A stretch of DNA of 64,000 bases from Oscillospiraceae bacterium (GTDB taxonomy: Bacteria; Bacillota; Clostridia; Oscillospirales; Acutalibacteraceae). The notes beneath the pieces were generated by a model. It was not told where the DNA came from. It searched no databases and was given only the letters and a program-made list of their open reading frames with translations. The position numbers and the translations under genes were made by a program. Positions 27,414-36,248 of this stretch are shown here, piece by piece. The stretch is taken from positions 218,738 to 282,737 of the forward strand of contig CADBBH010000001.1 in NCBI GenBank assembly GCA_902792905.1, written 5' to 3'. The number at the start of each line of letters is the position of its first letter. Within the stretch, counting starts at the first letter, position 1.

Positions 27414-27914
27414 ATGAGAATTGCAGTCTGCCCGGGCTCGTTTGATCCGATTACAAACGGCCATCTGGATATAATCAAAAGAGCTTCAAAGCTTTTTGAT
27501 AAAGTCATAGTTGTTGTAATGGTGAATTTTCATAAGCCAAACAGCTACTTCACCGCTTCGGAGAGAGTGGAACTTATTGAGCGCTCAATTCCCGAAGAAG
27601 TAAAAAATTGTGAAGTGGATATGTATGGCGGTCTGCTTGCGGAATACTGCAAAAAGAAGGGCGCATGCGCGATTGTCAAAGGACTGCGCGCTGTTTCGGA
27701 CTTTGAGTATGAATTCCAGCAAGCCCTCACCAACAAGCACCTGAATCCCGAGCTTGAAACGATTTTTATGACGACCGATCAGAATAATATGTTCCTCTCG
27801 TCAAGCCTTGTAAAACAGGTCTGTGAATTCGGAGGAGATGTAACGGAATTCCTCCCCGCGGCGGTCAGCGAAGATATTATCAAAAGGATTAAAGAAAGGA
27901 GTCCGAATATATGA
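27414..27914 (+). CDS. coaD: Pantetheine-phosphate adenylyltransferase
   Basis: Penultimate enzyme of coenzyme A synthesis, joining ATP and 4'-phosphopantetheine. The 166-residue protein shows the nucleotidyltransferase HxGH-type motif in CPGSFDPITNGHLDII, the substrate loop NKHLNPELET and the SSSLVKQVCEFGGDV motif that contacts ATP. The ATG at 27414 fits the family N-terminus; upstream codons of the same frame overlap rsmD and look unrelated. The stop overlaps the ATG of the next gene (ATGA). Confidence 0.96.
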   Translation: MRIAVCPGSFDPITNGHLDIIKRASKLFDKVIVVVMVNFHKPNSYFTASERVELIERSIPEEVKNCEVDMYGGLLAEYCKKKGACAIVKGLRAVSDFEYEFQQALTNKHLNPELETIFMTTDQNNMFLSSSLVKQVCEFGGDVTEFLPAAVSEDIIKRIKERSPNI

Positions 27915-28693
27915 ATACGGATCAGCTTCTCAATCAGATAGAAGACATTATTGACAGCGGCTCAAAAACCCTCAGAGGCGGCAAGGTTGCCGTTGACGCA
28001 GAGGCGATAAGGACGGCCATTGACGAAATAAGAGCCGGACTTCCCAAGGAAATCCAGCAGGCAAAAATTATAGTAGCCGACAGGAACAACATTCTTGCCA
28101 AAGCAAAGCAGGAGAGCGTTACCGTCGTTACCGAAGCGCAGGAGAAATCGAGAGCACTCGTCTCCGCTGCCGAGGAAAAGGTCAGAAATCTGGTGCTCAA
28201 GACCGAGGATTACTGCAAGGGCAAGGTAGCCGAAGCGGACACAGAAGCGCAGAAGATTATCGACAACGCCACCGCCGACGGCGAAGAAATCAAATCAAAG
28301 GCTATGGAAGATGCGGCAAAAGCCGTTGAATCCAGCACTATAGTTGTTGAATCGCAGAAAAAGGCGGATGAAATCTCTGCGGCAGCTGCCTCGCAGGCAA
28401 AGCAACTTATAGATGAGGCAAATCAGAAAGCAGATGCAATAATCAAGACTTCAATAGAACAGGGCGAGTTAACCGAAAGCCAGGCAAAGGAAAAGGCGGC
28501 AGAGATAGTTGATAAGGCTAATAAATGGTCCGCTGAAATCCGCCAGGGAGCTGCTGATTTTGCAGAAAAGGTAATGGGTGACACAGACAAAGCCATCTCA
28601 GCAAGTCTTGCCCAGGTACGCGCCGTTCACACAAATCTCAGAAAAGTTACCGGAAAAGTCGGTGAAGAGGAAGTTTCCTCAGTCGGCGAATAA
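27911..28693 (+). CDS. Long coiled-coil protein (SepIVA/DivIVA-like) downstream of coaD
   Basis: A 260-residue soluble protein dominated by Ala, Glu, Lys and Gln heptads from about residue 20 to 240, with no membrane segment and few aromatic residues. The N-terminus (MNTDQLLNQIEDIIDSG) is short and amphipathic. Proteins of this kind following coaD in Clostridia are variously annotated as ATPase, ATP synthase subunit H-like or DivIVA/SepIVA-like. The coiled-coil composition supports a structural role, possibly in division or envelope organisation, but no enzymatic motif is present. Translation is coupled to coaD by a four-base overlap. Confidence 0.6.
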   Translation: MNTDQLLNQIEDIIDSGSKTLRGGKVAVDAEAIRTAIDEIRAGLPKEIQQAKIIVADRNNILAKAKQESVTVVTEAQEKSRALVSAAEEKVRNLVLKTEDYCKGKVAEADTEAQKIIDNATADGEEIKSKAMEDAAKAVESSTIVVESQKKADEISAAAASQAKQLIDEANQKADAIIKTSIEQGELTESQAKEKAAEIVDKANKWSAEIRQGAADFAEKVMGDTDKAISASLAQVRAVHTNLRKVTGKVGEEEVSSVGE

Positions 28694-28694
28694 T

Positions 28695-29480
28695 ATGAAA
28701 AACAAGTATTTTGAAAAAACAAAATATTTTATCGTCGATATGGACGGCACATTCTATCTCAGCGGAAGCATCATCGACGGTTCAATAGAATTCATCAACA
28801 AAGTCAGAGAAACAGGCAGAGATTTCTATTTCTTTACGAATAATTCCTCAAACAATGTGGAGGTATGCCGTGAAAGACTTGCAGGAATGGGTTTTCCGGT
28901 TGATGAAAAACGCGTAATCATGTCCACCCACGTAGCAATCGATTACCTTGAGCGCAATTATCCTGGAGCTCGTGTTTATCTGCTCGGAAACGAACGGCTG
29001 ACAGGCGATATGGTCAAGGCGGGAATAAACCTCGTTGACGATAATCCCGATATAGTTCTGCTCGGATTTGACACTACGCTGACATATGAAAAGATCTGGA
29101 AAGCAGCGAATTACATTGCAAACGGTACTGTATATATCGCGACTCATCCCGATGCAAACTGCCCGATAAAAGACGGCTTTATGCCCGATACGGGTTCGAT
29201 GATAGAGATGTTTTCCGCTTCCACCGGCAAGAGGCCTCTCGTGCTCGGAAAGCCGATGCCCGCCACAGTTGATTACATCACCCGTTTCCTCGGGTGCCGG
29301 AAAGAAGAACTCTGCTTTATCGGTGACAGACTCGCTACAGACGTGGCAATCGGTATGAATCACAATATCCCCAGCGTGCTTGTTTACAGTGGAGTAACAA
29401 CCCCGGAAATGTATGATAAATCGCCGTTCAGAGCCACTCTTGCAGTTAAAAATCTTAAAGCACTTATAGAATATTTATGA
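28695..29480 (+). CDS. HAD-superfamily subfamily IIA hydrolase (NagD-like phosphatase)
   Basis: A 261-residue HAD phosphatase. Motif I is VDMDGTFYLSG with the nucleophile Asp and the acid/base Asp, motif II is FFTNNSSN, and motif III/IV is the Lys in LGKPMPATVDYI and GDRLATDVAIGMN. The C2a cap between motifs II and III fits the NagD/4-nitrophenylphosphatase group acting on small phosphorylated metabolites. The ATG at 28695 lies two bases after the preceding stop; the frame is open further upstream but only as overlap with the coiled-coil gene. It is the last gene before a strong terminator. Confidence 0.9.
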   Translation: MKNKYFEKTKYFIVDMDGTFYLSGSIIDGSIEFINKVRETGRDFYFFTNNSSNNVEVCRERLAGMGFPVDEKRVIMSTHVAIDYLERNYPGARVYLLGNERLTGDMVKAGINLVDDNPDIVLLGFDTTLTYEKIWKAANYIANGTVYIATHPDANCPIKDGFMPDTGSMIEMFSASTGKRPLVLGKPMPATVDYITRFLGCRKEELCFIGDRLATDVAIGMNHNIPSVLVYSGVTTPEMYDKSPFRATLAVKNLKALIEYL

Positions 29481-29486
29481 TAGAGA

Positions 29487-29508
29487 AAGCCGCCTTCAAA
29501 GGCGGCTT
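29487..29508. terminator. Bidirectional terminator between HAD hydrolase and mtaB
   Basis: GC-rich inverted repeat AAGCCGCC/GGCGGCTT with a short TTCAAA loop, followed by TGATTATTTTC on the plus strand and preceded by an A/G-rich stretch. It separates convergent genes. Confidence 0.85.
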
Positions 29509-29516
29509 GATTATTT

Positions 29517-30803
29517 TCAATTCAGGATTTCGCCCTTGCAGCAGTCGTTTTCAACTCCCGTAATTCTAACTCTGACCGACTTTCCGAATTCGCATTTTCC
29601 GCTGACGATTACGGGCGTATAGTTTGCGGTATAACCCTTGATAATTCCGTTATGATTTTCCTCGGGAATTATTTCAAGAATTCTGCCGGACTGTGCTTTA
29701 AGGTATTCGATGCGGATTTTTTCGCATTCCGTCATCATAATCTCGGCGCGGCGCTGTTTTTCGGCATTTTCAATCTGCTCAGGCATATTCGCCGCAAGCG
29801 TTCCCGGCCTTCTTGAATACGGAAAAACATGGACTTTTTCAAATCTAATATGCTTAACGAAATCGAGAGAAATCTCAAAATCGCTCTGCGTTTCCCCCGG
29901 GAAGCCGACCATTACATCGGTTGTGATATTCACATCGGGAAAAACCTCGCGAAGCCGCGAACATAAATCTTCATATTCCACGCTGCTGTAGTGTCTGTTC
30001 ATCTTCTTTAAAGTTTTATCGCATCCGCTCTGCAGAGAAATATGAAACTGCGGGCAGAATTTCTCAATCCGCGAAAGACCGGTTATTACATTCTCTGTAA
30101 TATGGTCGGGCTCAAGAGACCCGAGCCGGACTCTTTCAATACCGTCAATCGAGGCAATTCTCTCCACTGCCTCAACAATATTGCTGCCTATATCCGAGCC
30201 ATAGGCGGAGAGATTGATGCCGACAACAACTATCTCACGGAATCCGTTTTTCGCGAGCTCACTCGTCTCCGATTCAATATCCTCAAGGGGTTTCGATCTC
30301 ACTCTGCCCCTCGCATAAGGAATAATACAATAGGAACAAAATCTGTTGCAACCGTCTTCAATCTTGATGACGGCCCTTGTTTTGTCGCGGTAGTCCGTAA
30401 CGGAAAGGCCATTGTATTTTTCACCAATTTTATGCGGCTCGAGCGCAAAAATACGCTTTCTGCCGCTTATAAACTGCATAATCAGGGCATAGATATCGGG
30501 ATTGGTTTTATTTCCCATCACAATATCCGCCTCCGGCAGATCACCTCCTGTTTCAGGAATTGCCTGAACCATGCATCCGGTAAGCACAATGATTGAATCC
30601 GGATGATTGCGGCGGAATCTTCGTACGGCCTGCCTTGTTTTTCTGTCGCTTTCAGCAGTTACAGAACAGGAATTTATAATATAGACGTCTGCTTCTTCAT
30701 CCGGAGATACGCAGGTAAACCCGCGCCTTTCAAGCTCCTGAGCCATAGCGCCGGATTCATATTGATTAACCTTGCAGCCGAGTGTATAAAAAGCACACTT
30801 CAT
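29517..30803 (-). CDS. mtaB: tRNA t6A37 methylthiotransferase MtaB
   Basis: Radical-SAM enzyme that converts t6A to ms2t6A at tRNA position 37. The 428-residue protein has an N-terminal UPF0004 domain with three cysteines (AFYTLGCKVNQYES, INSCSV, LTGCM) for one iron-sulfur cluster. The radical-SAM CNRFCSYCIIPYARG motif follows, then VGFPGET, and a C-terminal TRAM domain ends the protein. The N-terminal CKVNQYES distinguishes MtaB from MiaB. It acts on the product of TsaD (5.5 kb). It starts 18 bases after the flavoprotein gene and shares its strand. Confidence 0.94.
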   Translation of the reverse strand: MKCAFYTLGCKVNQYESGAMAQELERRGFTCVSPDEEADVYIINSCSVTAESDRKTRQAVRRFRRNHPDSIIVLTGCMVQAIPETGGDLPEADIVMGNKTNPDIYALIMQFISGRKRIFALEPHKIGEKYNGLSVTDYRDKTRAVIKIEDGCNRFCSYCIIPYARGRVRSKPLEDIESETSELAKNGFREIVVVGINLSAYGSDIGSNIVEAVERIASIDGIERVRLGSLEPDHITENVITGLSRIEKFCPQFHISLQSGCDKTLKKMNRHYSSVEYEDLCSRLREVFPDVNITTDVMVGFPGETQSDFEISLDFVKHIRFEKVHVFPYSRRPGTLAANMPEQIENAEKQRRAEIMMTECEKIRIEYLKAQSGRILEIIPEENHNGIIKGYTANYTPVIVSGKCEFGKSVRVRITGVENDCCKGEILN

Positions 30804-30821
30804 TTATTGAACCATCCGTAA

Positions 30822-32114
30822 TCAGAGTTGGTTATAGAGTTTCAGCCAGCAGGAATAAACGTTCTGAGAGAATTCTTTGGGCAATGCGGATTTTACGCTT
30901 TCCGCCTTTCTGAGTTTGAGAACTGCGCCTGCCATTCGCGGGAGAAGTCCAGCTTTCGGCACAAACGCCGTGACCTTCTGAAGAAATTCGGCGGGTGAAG
31001 AAAATCTTATCTTTCCGCCGCCTATCTCCTTCTCGGTCATAATCTTATGCTCAAAGAAATAATCGAGATCTTCCGGCTTCAGAGTTGCAAGAAACTCTCT
31101 TAAAATTGAATCGGAATATGCGCTCTCACCGTGTTTTTTGAGATAATCATATTCGTAATGCCAGAGATTTTTCTGAGTAAGCTCATTTTTTCCTATATTT
31201 ATAACTGTTTCGGCAAGGATTTTTCCCGCTGAAAGCGAACGGCTTATTCCGGAACCGCTCATAGGTTCTGTCATTGAAGCACTGTCGCCTACCGCCGCAT
31301 AACCGTTCCACACAAACTTCGGAATCGCTTTTCCGATGGGGATTTTCTGAACCGTTCCACCTTTGAGAATTCTGTCGCTCATATGCGAGTAAATCCGCTG
31401 AAAATCGGCGACCGCCCTGTCTATATCCTCTTTTGTCAAAGGAGAAAAGCTTCCGACAAGCACATCGACGAAGTCTTTTTCGGTAATCAGCCAGTCCATG
31501 CCCGGCTTACCGCAATGGAAAAAGTAGATATTCTGATAATCGGGAGCGGGCTTATTCAGACGATTTTCGTAATACGCTCTGTAAGTCCATATGATTTTAT
31601 CGGGAGAGATTTCCTTCTGAACTCCCGAAACGGGCGGCAGCGACTTTCTCACCGGCGAATCAATACCGGCGGCGTCAATAACAAGGTCCGCCCGATACTC
31701 CTTCCTCGCGGTATGAACTCCGGCGACCTTGCTTCCCTCGATTATAGCGCCCGTGATATTCTTACCGAATTCAAACTTGACGCCCGTATTTTTGCACTCG
31801 TCAATAAGCAGATTCAGAATGTAGCGGCGGTCAACCATGCGAAGCCTGTCGAGACTGCCTTTCGTAACCGAAAAGGCCATGGTTTCGGCGGGATTATGAT
31901 AAGTATAATGGAAAAACGGATAGACAAAATCGGGATTGTCGGGCACAAGACCGATATCTTCGAACGCAGGAAGCCATACGCAATCGTGCCAGTCATAGCC
32001 GAGCTCTTTTCGGCTTTTGGCTTCCAGGACCGTTACATCATAACCCTCCCGGGCGAGCAGAAGAGCGGCAGAAAGCCCACCATGACCTGCTCCTGCGCAT
32101 ACGATTTTTTTCAT
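30822..32114 (-). CDS. FAD-dependent oxidoreductase, geranylgeranyl-reductase/halogenase-like
   Basis: A 430-residue flavoprotein. It starts MKKIVCAGAGHGGLSAALLLAREGYDVTVLEAK, in which the first 20 residues contain the GxGxxG dinucleotide motif and the acidic ribose ligand. The second FAD motif is AVGDSASMTEPMSGSGI, typical of the p-hydroxybenzoate hydroxylase/geranylgeranyl reductase superfamily. VIDAAGIDSPVR is also conserved. No membrane segment is visible. The start at 32114 is supported by a promoter whose -35 lies over the longer frame's first codons. The substrate is unknown; candidates include polyprenyl or aromatic compounds. Confidence 0.78.
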   Translation of the reverse strand: MKKIVCAGAGHGGLSAALLLAREGYDVTVLEAKSRKELGYDWHDCVWLPAFEDIGLVPDNPDFVYPFFHYTYHNPAETMAFSVTKGSLDRLRMVDRRYILNLLIDECKNTGVKFEFGKNITGAIIEGSKVAGVHTARKEYRADLVIDAAGIDSPVRKSLPPVSGVQKEISPDKIIWTYRAYYENRLNKPAPDYQNIYFFHCGKPGMDWLITEKDFVDVLVGSFSPLTKEDIDRAVADFQRIYSHMSDRILKGGTVQKIPIGKAIPKFVWNGYAAVGDSASMTEPMSGSGISRSLSAGKILAETVINIGKNELTQKNLWHYEYDYLKKHGESAYSDSILREFLATLKPEDLDYFFEHKIMTEKEIGGGKIRFSSPAEFLQKVTAFVPKAGLLPRMAGAVLKLRKAESVKSALPKEFSQNVYSCWLKLYNQL

Positions 32115-32157
32115 ATCCGTTTTCCCATACCTTTCATAAATTTGAAAATACATATTT

Positions 32158-32186
32158 ATTATAGCAATTATATTTATTTGTTTCAA
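32158..32186 (-). promoter_or_regulatory. Promoter for flavoprotein-mtaB unit
   Basis: On the minus strand, TTGAAA (32181-32186) and TATAAT (32158-32163) with a 17-base spacer. Transcription would begin near 32150, placing the ATG at 32114 about 35 bases downstream and ruling out the upstream start at 32186. Confidence 0.85.
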
Positions 32187-32240
32187 CCGTAAATCAATAA
32201 AAATTGTTAATTTTTTTACCGTATTTTGTTATCGATACAC

Positions 32241-32269
32241 TTTACAAACGCTAAATATTGTGGTAATAT
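32241..32269 (+). promoter_or_regulatory. Promoter for uracil permease gene
   Basis: TTTACA (32241-32246) and TAATAT (32264-32269) with a 17-base spacer. It gives a leader of about 63 bases before the ATG at 32339. I see no obvious riboswitch fold or terminator in that leader. Confidence 0.75.
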
Positions 32270-32338
32270 TTTTTCAATATGTAGTTTGAAATGCGCTTCG
32301 GCGTTCACATACGGTATATTATTATTGGAGGTAATTTT

Positions 32339-33706
32339 ATGAATTTGACTTACGGTGTCAAAGACAAACCGAAAGCGTTGCAGGTTGTTGTATTCGCTTT
32401 CCAGCAGCTCCTCGCAATCCTTGCGGCAACCATCGCGGTTCCCTCAATCATCGGAAACGGTATGAGCCAGTCGGCCGCTCTTTTCGGAGCAGGCGTAGGC
32501 ACGCTGGTTTACCTGCTCTTCACCAAGTTCAAGAGCCCCGTTTTCCTCGGCTCCTCCTTCGCATTCATCGGCTCGATGTTCGCTGCGTTCGGCGGCGCTG
32601 CATCGGCAGGCGCAGGTTTCATGGGTCTCATCATAGGCGCTGTTTTCGCAGGTCTTGTCTATGTTGTAATCGCAATCGTGGTTAAAATCGCAGGCGTTGC
32701 ATGGATAGGCAAGCTCATGCCCGCAGTCGTTATCGGCCCCACAGTTTCAATCATCGGTCTCTCACTTGCGGGCAACGCGGTAGGCGATGCACTCAAATAC
32801 GCTGCCACCGATTCGGGCTTCGTTATGGGAGTTAAGGGCTGGATCGGCTTCATCTGCGCTCTCATCACTCTCTTTACCGTTATCATCTGCTCCGTTTACG
32901 GAAAGAAAACAGCGAAACTCATCCCCTTCATCATCGGCATCGCAGCAGGCTATATCTTTGCCACCATTCTTTATTTCATCGGCAAGAAAACCGGCAACGA
33001 TAATCTCATTATCATAGATTTCACCGCATTCCAGAATATGCAGTGGGTTCCCGATTTCACCTTTGTAAAGGCATTCAAGAGCATCGGCGAAATCACTCCC
33101 GCCTATGTAGGAACAATAGCGGTCGCTTATATTCCCGTAGCATTCGTTGTATTCGCAGAGCATATTGCGGACCACAAGAACCTCTCCTCCGTTATCGGCA
33201 CCGAGCTTCTTGAGGATCCCGGCCTTCACAGAACTCTTCTCGGCGACGGTATCGGCTCAATGGTCGGCGCTCTCTTCGGCGGTTGCCCGAACACCACATA
33301 TGGCGAATCGGTAGGTTGCGTAGCCATCACCGGCAACGCCTCCATAGTAACCATCTGCGCTACCGCGGTTCTCGCAATCCTCGCTTCATTCTGCGCTCCG
33401 TTCGTAACCTTCCTTTCCACCATTCCGGGCTGTGTCATGGGCGGCGTCTGCTTCACCCTATACGGCTTCATCGCCGTCAGCGGTCTCAAGATGCTCCAGG
33501 GCGTTGACCTCGGCGAAAACAGAAATCTCTTCGTCGTGGCTACTATTCTTATCTCGGGTATCGGCGGAATGACCCTCACCATCGGCAAGGTTACCCTTAC
33601 GGAAGTAGCCTGCGCTCTTATCCTCGGCATCATCGTAAACCTCGTTGTTTCCAGAGCCGATTCCAAAAAGGCAGTTCCCACAGCAGAGGAAAAGCCCGAA
33701 GAATAA
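32339..33706 (+). CDS. Uracil/xanthine permease (NCS2 family)
   Basis: A 455-residue membrane carrier with about 14 hydrophobic segments, rich in Gly, Ala and Ile. It is of the nucleobase-cation symporter-2 family that takes up uracil, xanthine or uric acid. The N-terminal QVVVFAFQQLLAILAATIAVP and the central VFAEHIADHKNLS segment, with the substrate-contacting Glu and the following His/Asp, are UraA-like. FGGCPNTTYGESVG is the second signature. The ATG is preceded by GGAGGTAATTTT. The gene has its own promoter and terminator, so it is a single-gene unit. Uracil is the most likely substrate from the UraA resemblance. Confidence 0.88.
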   Translation: MNLTYGVKDKPKALQVVVFAFQQLLAILAATIAVPSIIGNGMSQSAALFGAGVGTLVYLLFTKFKSPVFLGSSFAFIGSMFAAFGGAASAGAGFMGLIIGAVFAGLVYVVIAIVVKIAGVAWIGKLMPAVVIGPTVSIIGLSLAGNAVGDALKYAATDSGFVMGVKGWIGFICALITLFTVIICSVYGKKTAKLIPFIIGIAAGYIFATILYFIGKKTGNDNLIIIDFTAFQNMQWVPDFTFVKAFKSIGEITPAYVGTIAVAYIPVAFVVFAEHIADHKNLSSVIGTELLEDPGLHRTLLGDGIGSMVGALFGGCPNTTYGESVGCVAITGNASIVTICATAVLAILASFCAPFVTFLSTIPGCVMGGVCFTLYGFIAVSGLKMLQGVDLGENRNLFVVATILISGIGGMTLTIGKVTLTEVACALILGIIVNLVVSRADSKKAVPTAEEKPEE

Positions 33707-33734
33707 GCTCAACCCTGATATTCATAATATAATC

Positions 33735-33766
33735 GTCCCGCAGGTAATAATCCTGCGGGACTTTTT
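33735..33766 (+). terminator. Intrinsic terminator after permease gene
   Basis: Perfect 10-bp stem GTCCCGCAGG/CCTGCGGGAC with loop TAATAAT, followed directly by TTTTT. Confidence 0.95.
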
Positions 33767-33822
33767 GAGTGACGTTACATTTAATATTTATACAGTAACT
33801 GTTACATAATTATAACTATCTG

Positions 33823-33851
33823 TTGCAAAAGGGCCGGATTTGGAGTATAAT
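33823..33851 (+). promoter_or_regulatory. Promoter for secreted hydrolase gene
   Basis: TTGCAA (33823-33828), 17-base spacer, TATAAT (33846-33851). The ATG at 33880 follows with a GGAGGAAACT ribosome binding site. Confidence 0.88.
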
Positions 33852-33879
33852 GAATTAATTCTTTATTCCGGAGGAAACT

Positions 33880-34926
33880 ATGAAAAAACTCATTTCCGTA
33901 ATACTTGCACTGGTAGTTGTTTTCAGTGCCGCTCTTCCCTGCCTTGCAATGAGCATAAGCAAGGGAGTTGACAGTTTAAGGACCCTCTGGTCCAGAGACA
34001 ACGGTCCGATGGTCAACGGTCACGATATTGATTACAGTTACTATTCGCCTGTAGCTAACGGTAAATCCGCAAATAAAAAATATCCGCTTGTCGTAATAAT
34101 GGCCGGTGCTCTTGAAGGCCTTGTGGAGGGTTTTGAGCTGACCGCGAATGCTCTGGCAAGCTGGACAGCGGATGAATATCAGTCAAGATTCCATAACGGC
34201 GCCGCTTTTCTGCTTATCGGAAGAGCTCCCGAAGAGGAAGAATACTATTGGGATTCATCAGTAATCACCCCCGCATTTATGGCAGCTATAGACGATTTTG
34301 CTAAGAAAAATCCCTGTGTTGACAAAAAAAGGGTCTATACGGTCGGCTGGTGTCTCGGAGGAATTGGTTCGCTGAATCTTATGACAATGTATCCCGATTA
34401 TTTTGCCGCAGGTATGATTATGACTCCCAGCCGGGAAATAACTCCTGGAGAGGCAAAGATTATCAAAGATAAACCAATCTGGCTTATGGGCTGCAAACGC
34501 GACACATATGTTTCCTATCTGAATGTTATGCTCAGAAGCTGGTACAATCTGAAAAAAGAGACAAATCATCCCGAGAATATCAGATACACTGTCTATGACA
34601 GAGCACCGGGCGTGACGCTTGCAGATACTTTTCCGTTCATTAACAATCACGATGTCTGGACAAATGTCGCCTACGATATGGACAGTGATAACAAAGAATA
34701 CAAGGGTGAAAAAACGATTGACGGAAACGGTAACGAAATAGATTCCCCGACCGCTATCGCCTGGCTGAATTCATTCACGCTCGACAAAAACGCCGACACT
34801 TCGGGTAAGCTCCCCTCTCCGTTTTATAAATTCTTTAAAGAAACACTCAAAAACGAGGAGAGAGTATTCATTATTAAAGTGATTCTCCGCTTCCTCGACA
34901 CTTTCGGATATATAGATTTATATTGA
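33880..34926 (+). CDS. Secreted alpha/beta-hydrolase with cysteine nucleophile elbow
   Basis: A 348-residue exported protein. The signal peptide is MKKLISVILALVVVFSAAL followed by PCLA, with cleavage near residue 23. An alpha/beta-hydrolase core follows: YPLVVIMAGALEG, and the nucleophile elbow YTVGWCLGGIG (Gly156-Trp-Cys158-Leu-Gly160). The serine of esterases is replaced by cysteine, as in dienelactone hydrolases. Asp208 (CKRDTY) and His257 (INNHDVW) would complete the triad. The overall pattern resembles secreted polyhydroxybutyrate-depolymerase/feruloyl-esterase-like proteins. The gene is monocistronic, between its own promoter and a strong terminator. Ester or thioester hydrolysis is inferred. 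Confidence 0.75.
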   Translation: MKKLISVILALVVVFSAALPCLAMSISKGVDSLRTLWSRDNGPMVNGHDIDYSYYSPVANGKSANKKYPLVVIMAGALEGLVEGFELTANALASWTADEYQSRFHNGAAFLLIGRAPEEEEYYWDSSVITPAFMAAIDDFAKKNPCVDKKRVYTVGWCLGGIGSLNLMTMYPDYFAAGMIMTPSREITPGEAKIIKDKPIWLMGCKRDTYVSYLNVMLRSWYNLKKETNHPENIRYTVYDRAPGVTLADTFPFINNHDVWTNVAYDMDSDNKEYKGEKTIDGNGNEIDSPTAIAWLNSFTLDKNADTSGKLPSPFYKFFKETLKNEERVFIIKVILRFLDTFGYIDLY

Positions 34927-34931
34927 TTGCA

Positions 34932-34966
34932 AAAAGCAGGGACAACAGATTGTTGTCCCTGCTTTT
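34932..34966. terminator. Bidirectional terminator between hydrolase and yitT genes
   Basis: Twelve-bp perfect stem GCAGGGACAACA/TGTTGTCCCTGC with a 3-base loop, flanked by AAAAA and TTTT, between convergent genes. Confidence 0.95.
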
Positions 34967-34975
34967 CTCCTTTTT

Positions 34976-35860
34976 TCAGCTGTTTATACTTCTTCTGAAG
35001 CCTTTACCGAGAACTTCGTTGGCTTCGCTGACAATAATGAATGTCTCTTCGTCAATGGATCTTACCGTTTTTAAAAGTCCGCTGATTTCATTTTTTCTCG
35101 CGACGCATATCAGCATATTCTTTTGTTCCTTTGAATATGCGCCTGTGGCGGGAATAATAGAAACTCCGCGACGCGATGAGGAGATAATCGCCTCGGCGAT
35201 TTCGTGCGCCTTATCAGAGAAAATCATCAGCATCTTGCCGTTGCCCATACCATAGAGCAGCGAATCAATCACGCGGGATGAAACGAAAGCGACGATAATG
35301 GCATAAAGACCGCTGTCGAAGCTTTTGAAAACTATCATATAGATAATAACTATCAGAGCATCCGCAGCCATAACCACTTTACCGACCGTTATATATGGAA
35401 TCACCTTATGCACCAGGCGTCCAATAATATCCGTGCCGCCGCTGGTGGCGTTGGTTGTCATTATCATTCCGAGCCCGGCACCCTGAAGCACTCCGCAGAT
35501 AAGCGCGGCGAGAATCGGATTTCCCTCGTAAACCGGGATATAGCTTTTGAAAAGCCAGGTCATAAAATCGAGTGCGACCGAGAGAATTCCCGAAACAACA
35601 AGCGTTTTGAGAAGACTCGTTCTGCTGATGAAAATGAACATAAGTATCAGCAGAGGTACATTCAGGGCAAAACCCACAAGACCTATCGGCCAGCCGAAAA
35701 GCTTATGAAGAATTACGCCCGCGCCGGTCATTCCGCTCTGGGCTATCGAATTCGGCAAAGCAAATCCGTTAACCGCCGTTGCATAGAGAAGGCATCCGAT
35801 TATCCAGATTCCCGCCTCTTTCACAGCGTTCAGAACAGTTTTTTTATCGGGCTTTTTCAA
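34976..35860 (-). CDS. YitT family membrane protein
   Basis: A 294-residue protein with an N-terminal membrane domain of five to six helices (for example GIWIIGCLLYATAVNGFALP, exactly 20 residues, and GLVGFALNVPLLILMFIF) and a C-terminal soluble DUF2179 domain (VRSIDEETFIIVSEANEVLGKG). This is the common YitT/DUF161 architecture of Firmicutes; its function is unknown. The TTG at 35860 is preferred because AAGGCGGTGA lies properly spaced upstream; a GTG three codons earlier is inside that ribosome binding site. The gene overlaps the end of mrnC by 17 bases, implying coupling. Confidence 0.82.
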   Translation of the reverse strand: MKKPDKKTVLNAVKEAGIWIIGCLLYATAVNGFALPNSIAQSGMTGAGVILHKLFGWPIGLVGFALNVPLLILMFIFISRTSLLKTLVVSGILSVALDFMTWLFKSYIPVYEGNPILAALICGVLQGAGLGMIMTTNATSGGTDIIGRLVHKVIPYITVGKVVMAADALIVIIYMIVFKSFDSGLYAIIVAFVSSRVIDSLLYGMGNGKMLMIFSDKAHEIAEAIISSSRRGVSIIPATGAYSKEQKNMLICVARKNEISGLLKTVRSIDEETFIIVSEANEVLGKGFRRSINS

Positions 35861-36239
35861 CGGATTCACCGCCTTCTGTCATCATATTGTATAATTCAAG
35901 AATTCTCTGCTTGTTTTCGTTGAGATACAGCCAGCCGAAAAGGCATTCGAGCCCCGTGGCATAATGATAGTCAGAGGCTGACTGATTCTTGGGGACACTG
36001 CCGGGATGAGCGTTTCTTCCTCTTTTGAAAACCTCGGTCTCCTCCTCGCTGAGCGCGGGAAGAATTCTTTTGATTGATGCCGCCTGCGCGGATGCGCATA
36101 CCCTTTGAGAGGCGAGCTTATGAAGGTCGCCGGCCGGTCTGTTGGCGTCATCAAGAAGTTCTTTCCTAACGAGCAGGTCAAAAACCGTATCACCGAGAAA
36201 GGCGAGGGCAAGCGGGCTGTATGATGAAGGATTTGACAA
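35844..36239 (-). CDS. mrnC: Mini-ribonuclease III
   Basis: Small RNase III-type endonuclease without a double-stranded RNA-binding domain, which processes 23S rRNA ends in Firmicutes. The 131-residue protein has ALAFLGDTVFDLLVR, containing the conserved Gly-Asp acidic site of the RNase III fold, the RGRNAHPGSVPKN segment, and YHYATGLECLFGWLYL with the second acidic motif. It starts at TTG (36239) after AAGGTGA. It lies 9 bases beyond obgE and overlaps the YitT gene. Its family almost always has this compact length. Confidence 0.9.
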   Translation of the reverse strand: MSNPSSYSPLALAFLGDTVFDLLVRKELLDDANRPAGDLHKLASQRVCASAQAASIKRILPALSEEETEVFKRGRNAHPGSVPKNQSASDYHYATGLECLFGWLYLNENKQRILELYNMMTEGGESVEKAR

Positions 36240-36248
36240 AAAATCACC

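Noticed and set aside
32270-32338. Riboswitch upstream of the uracil permease gene
   Set aside because: The roughly 65-base leader shows no recognisable aptamer, terminator or PyrR-like anti-terminator fold by eye.
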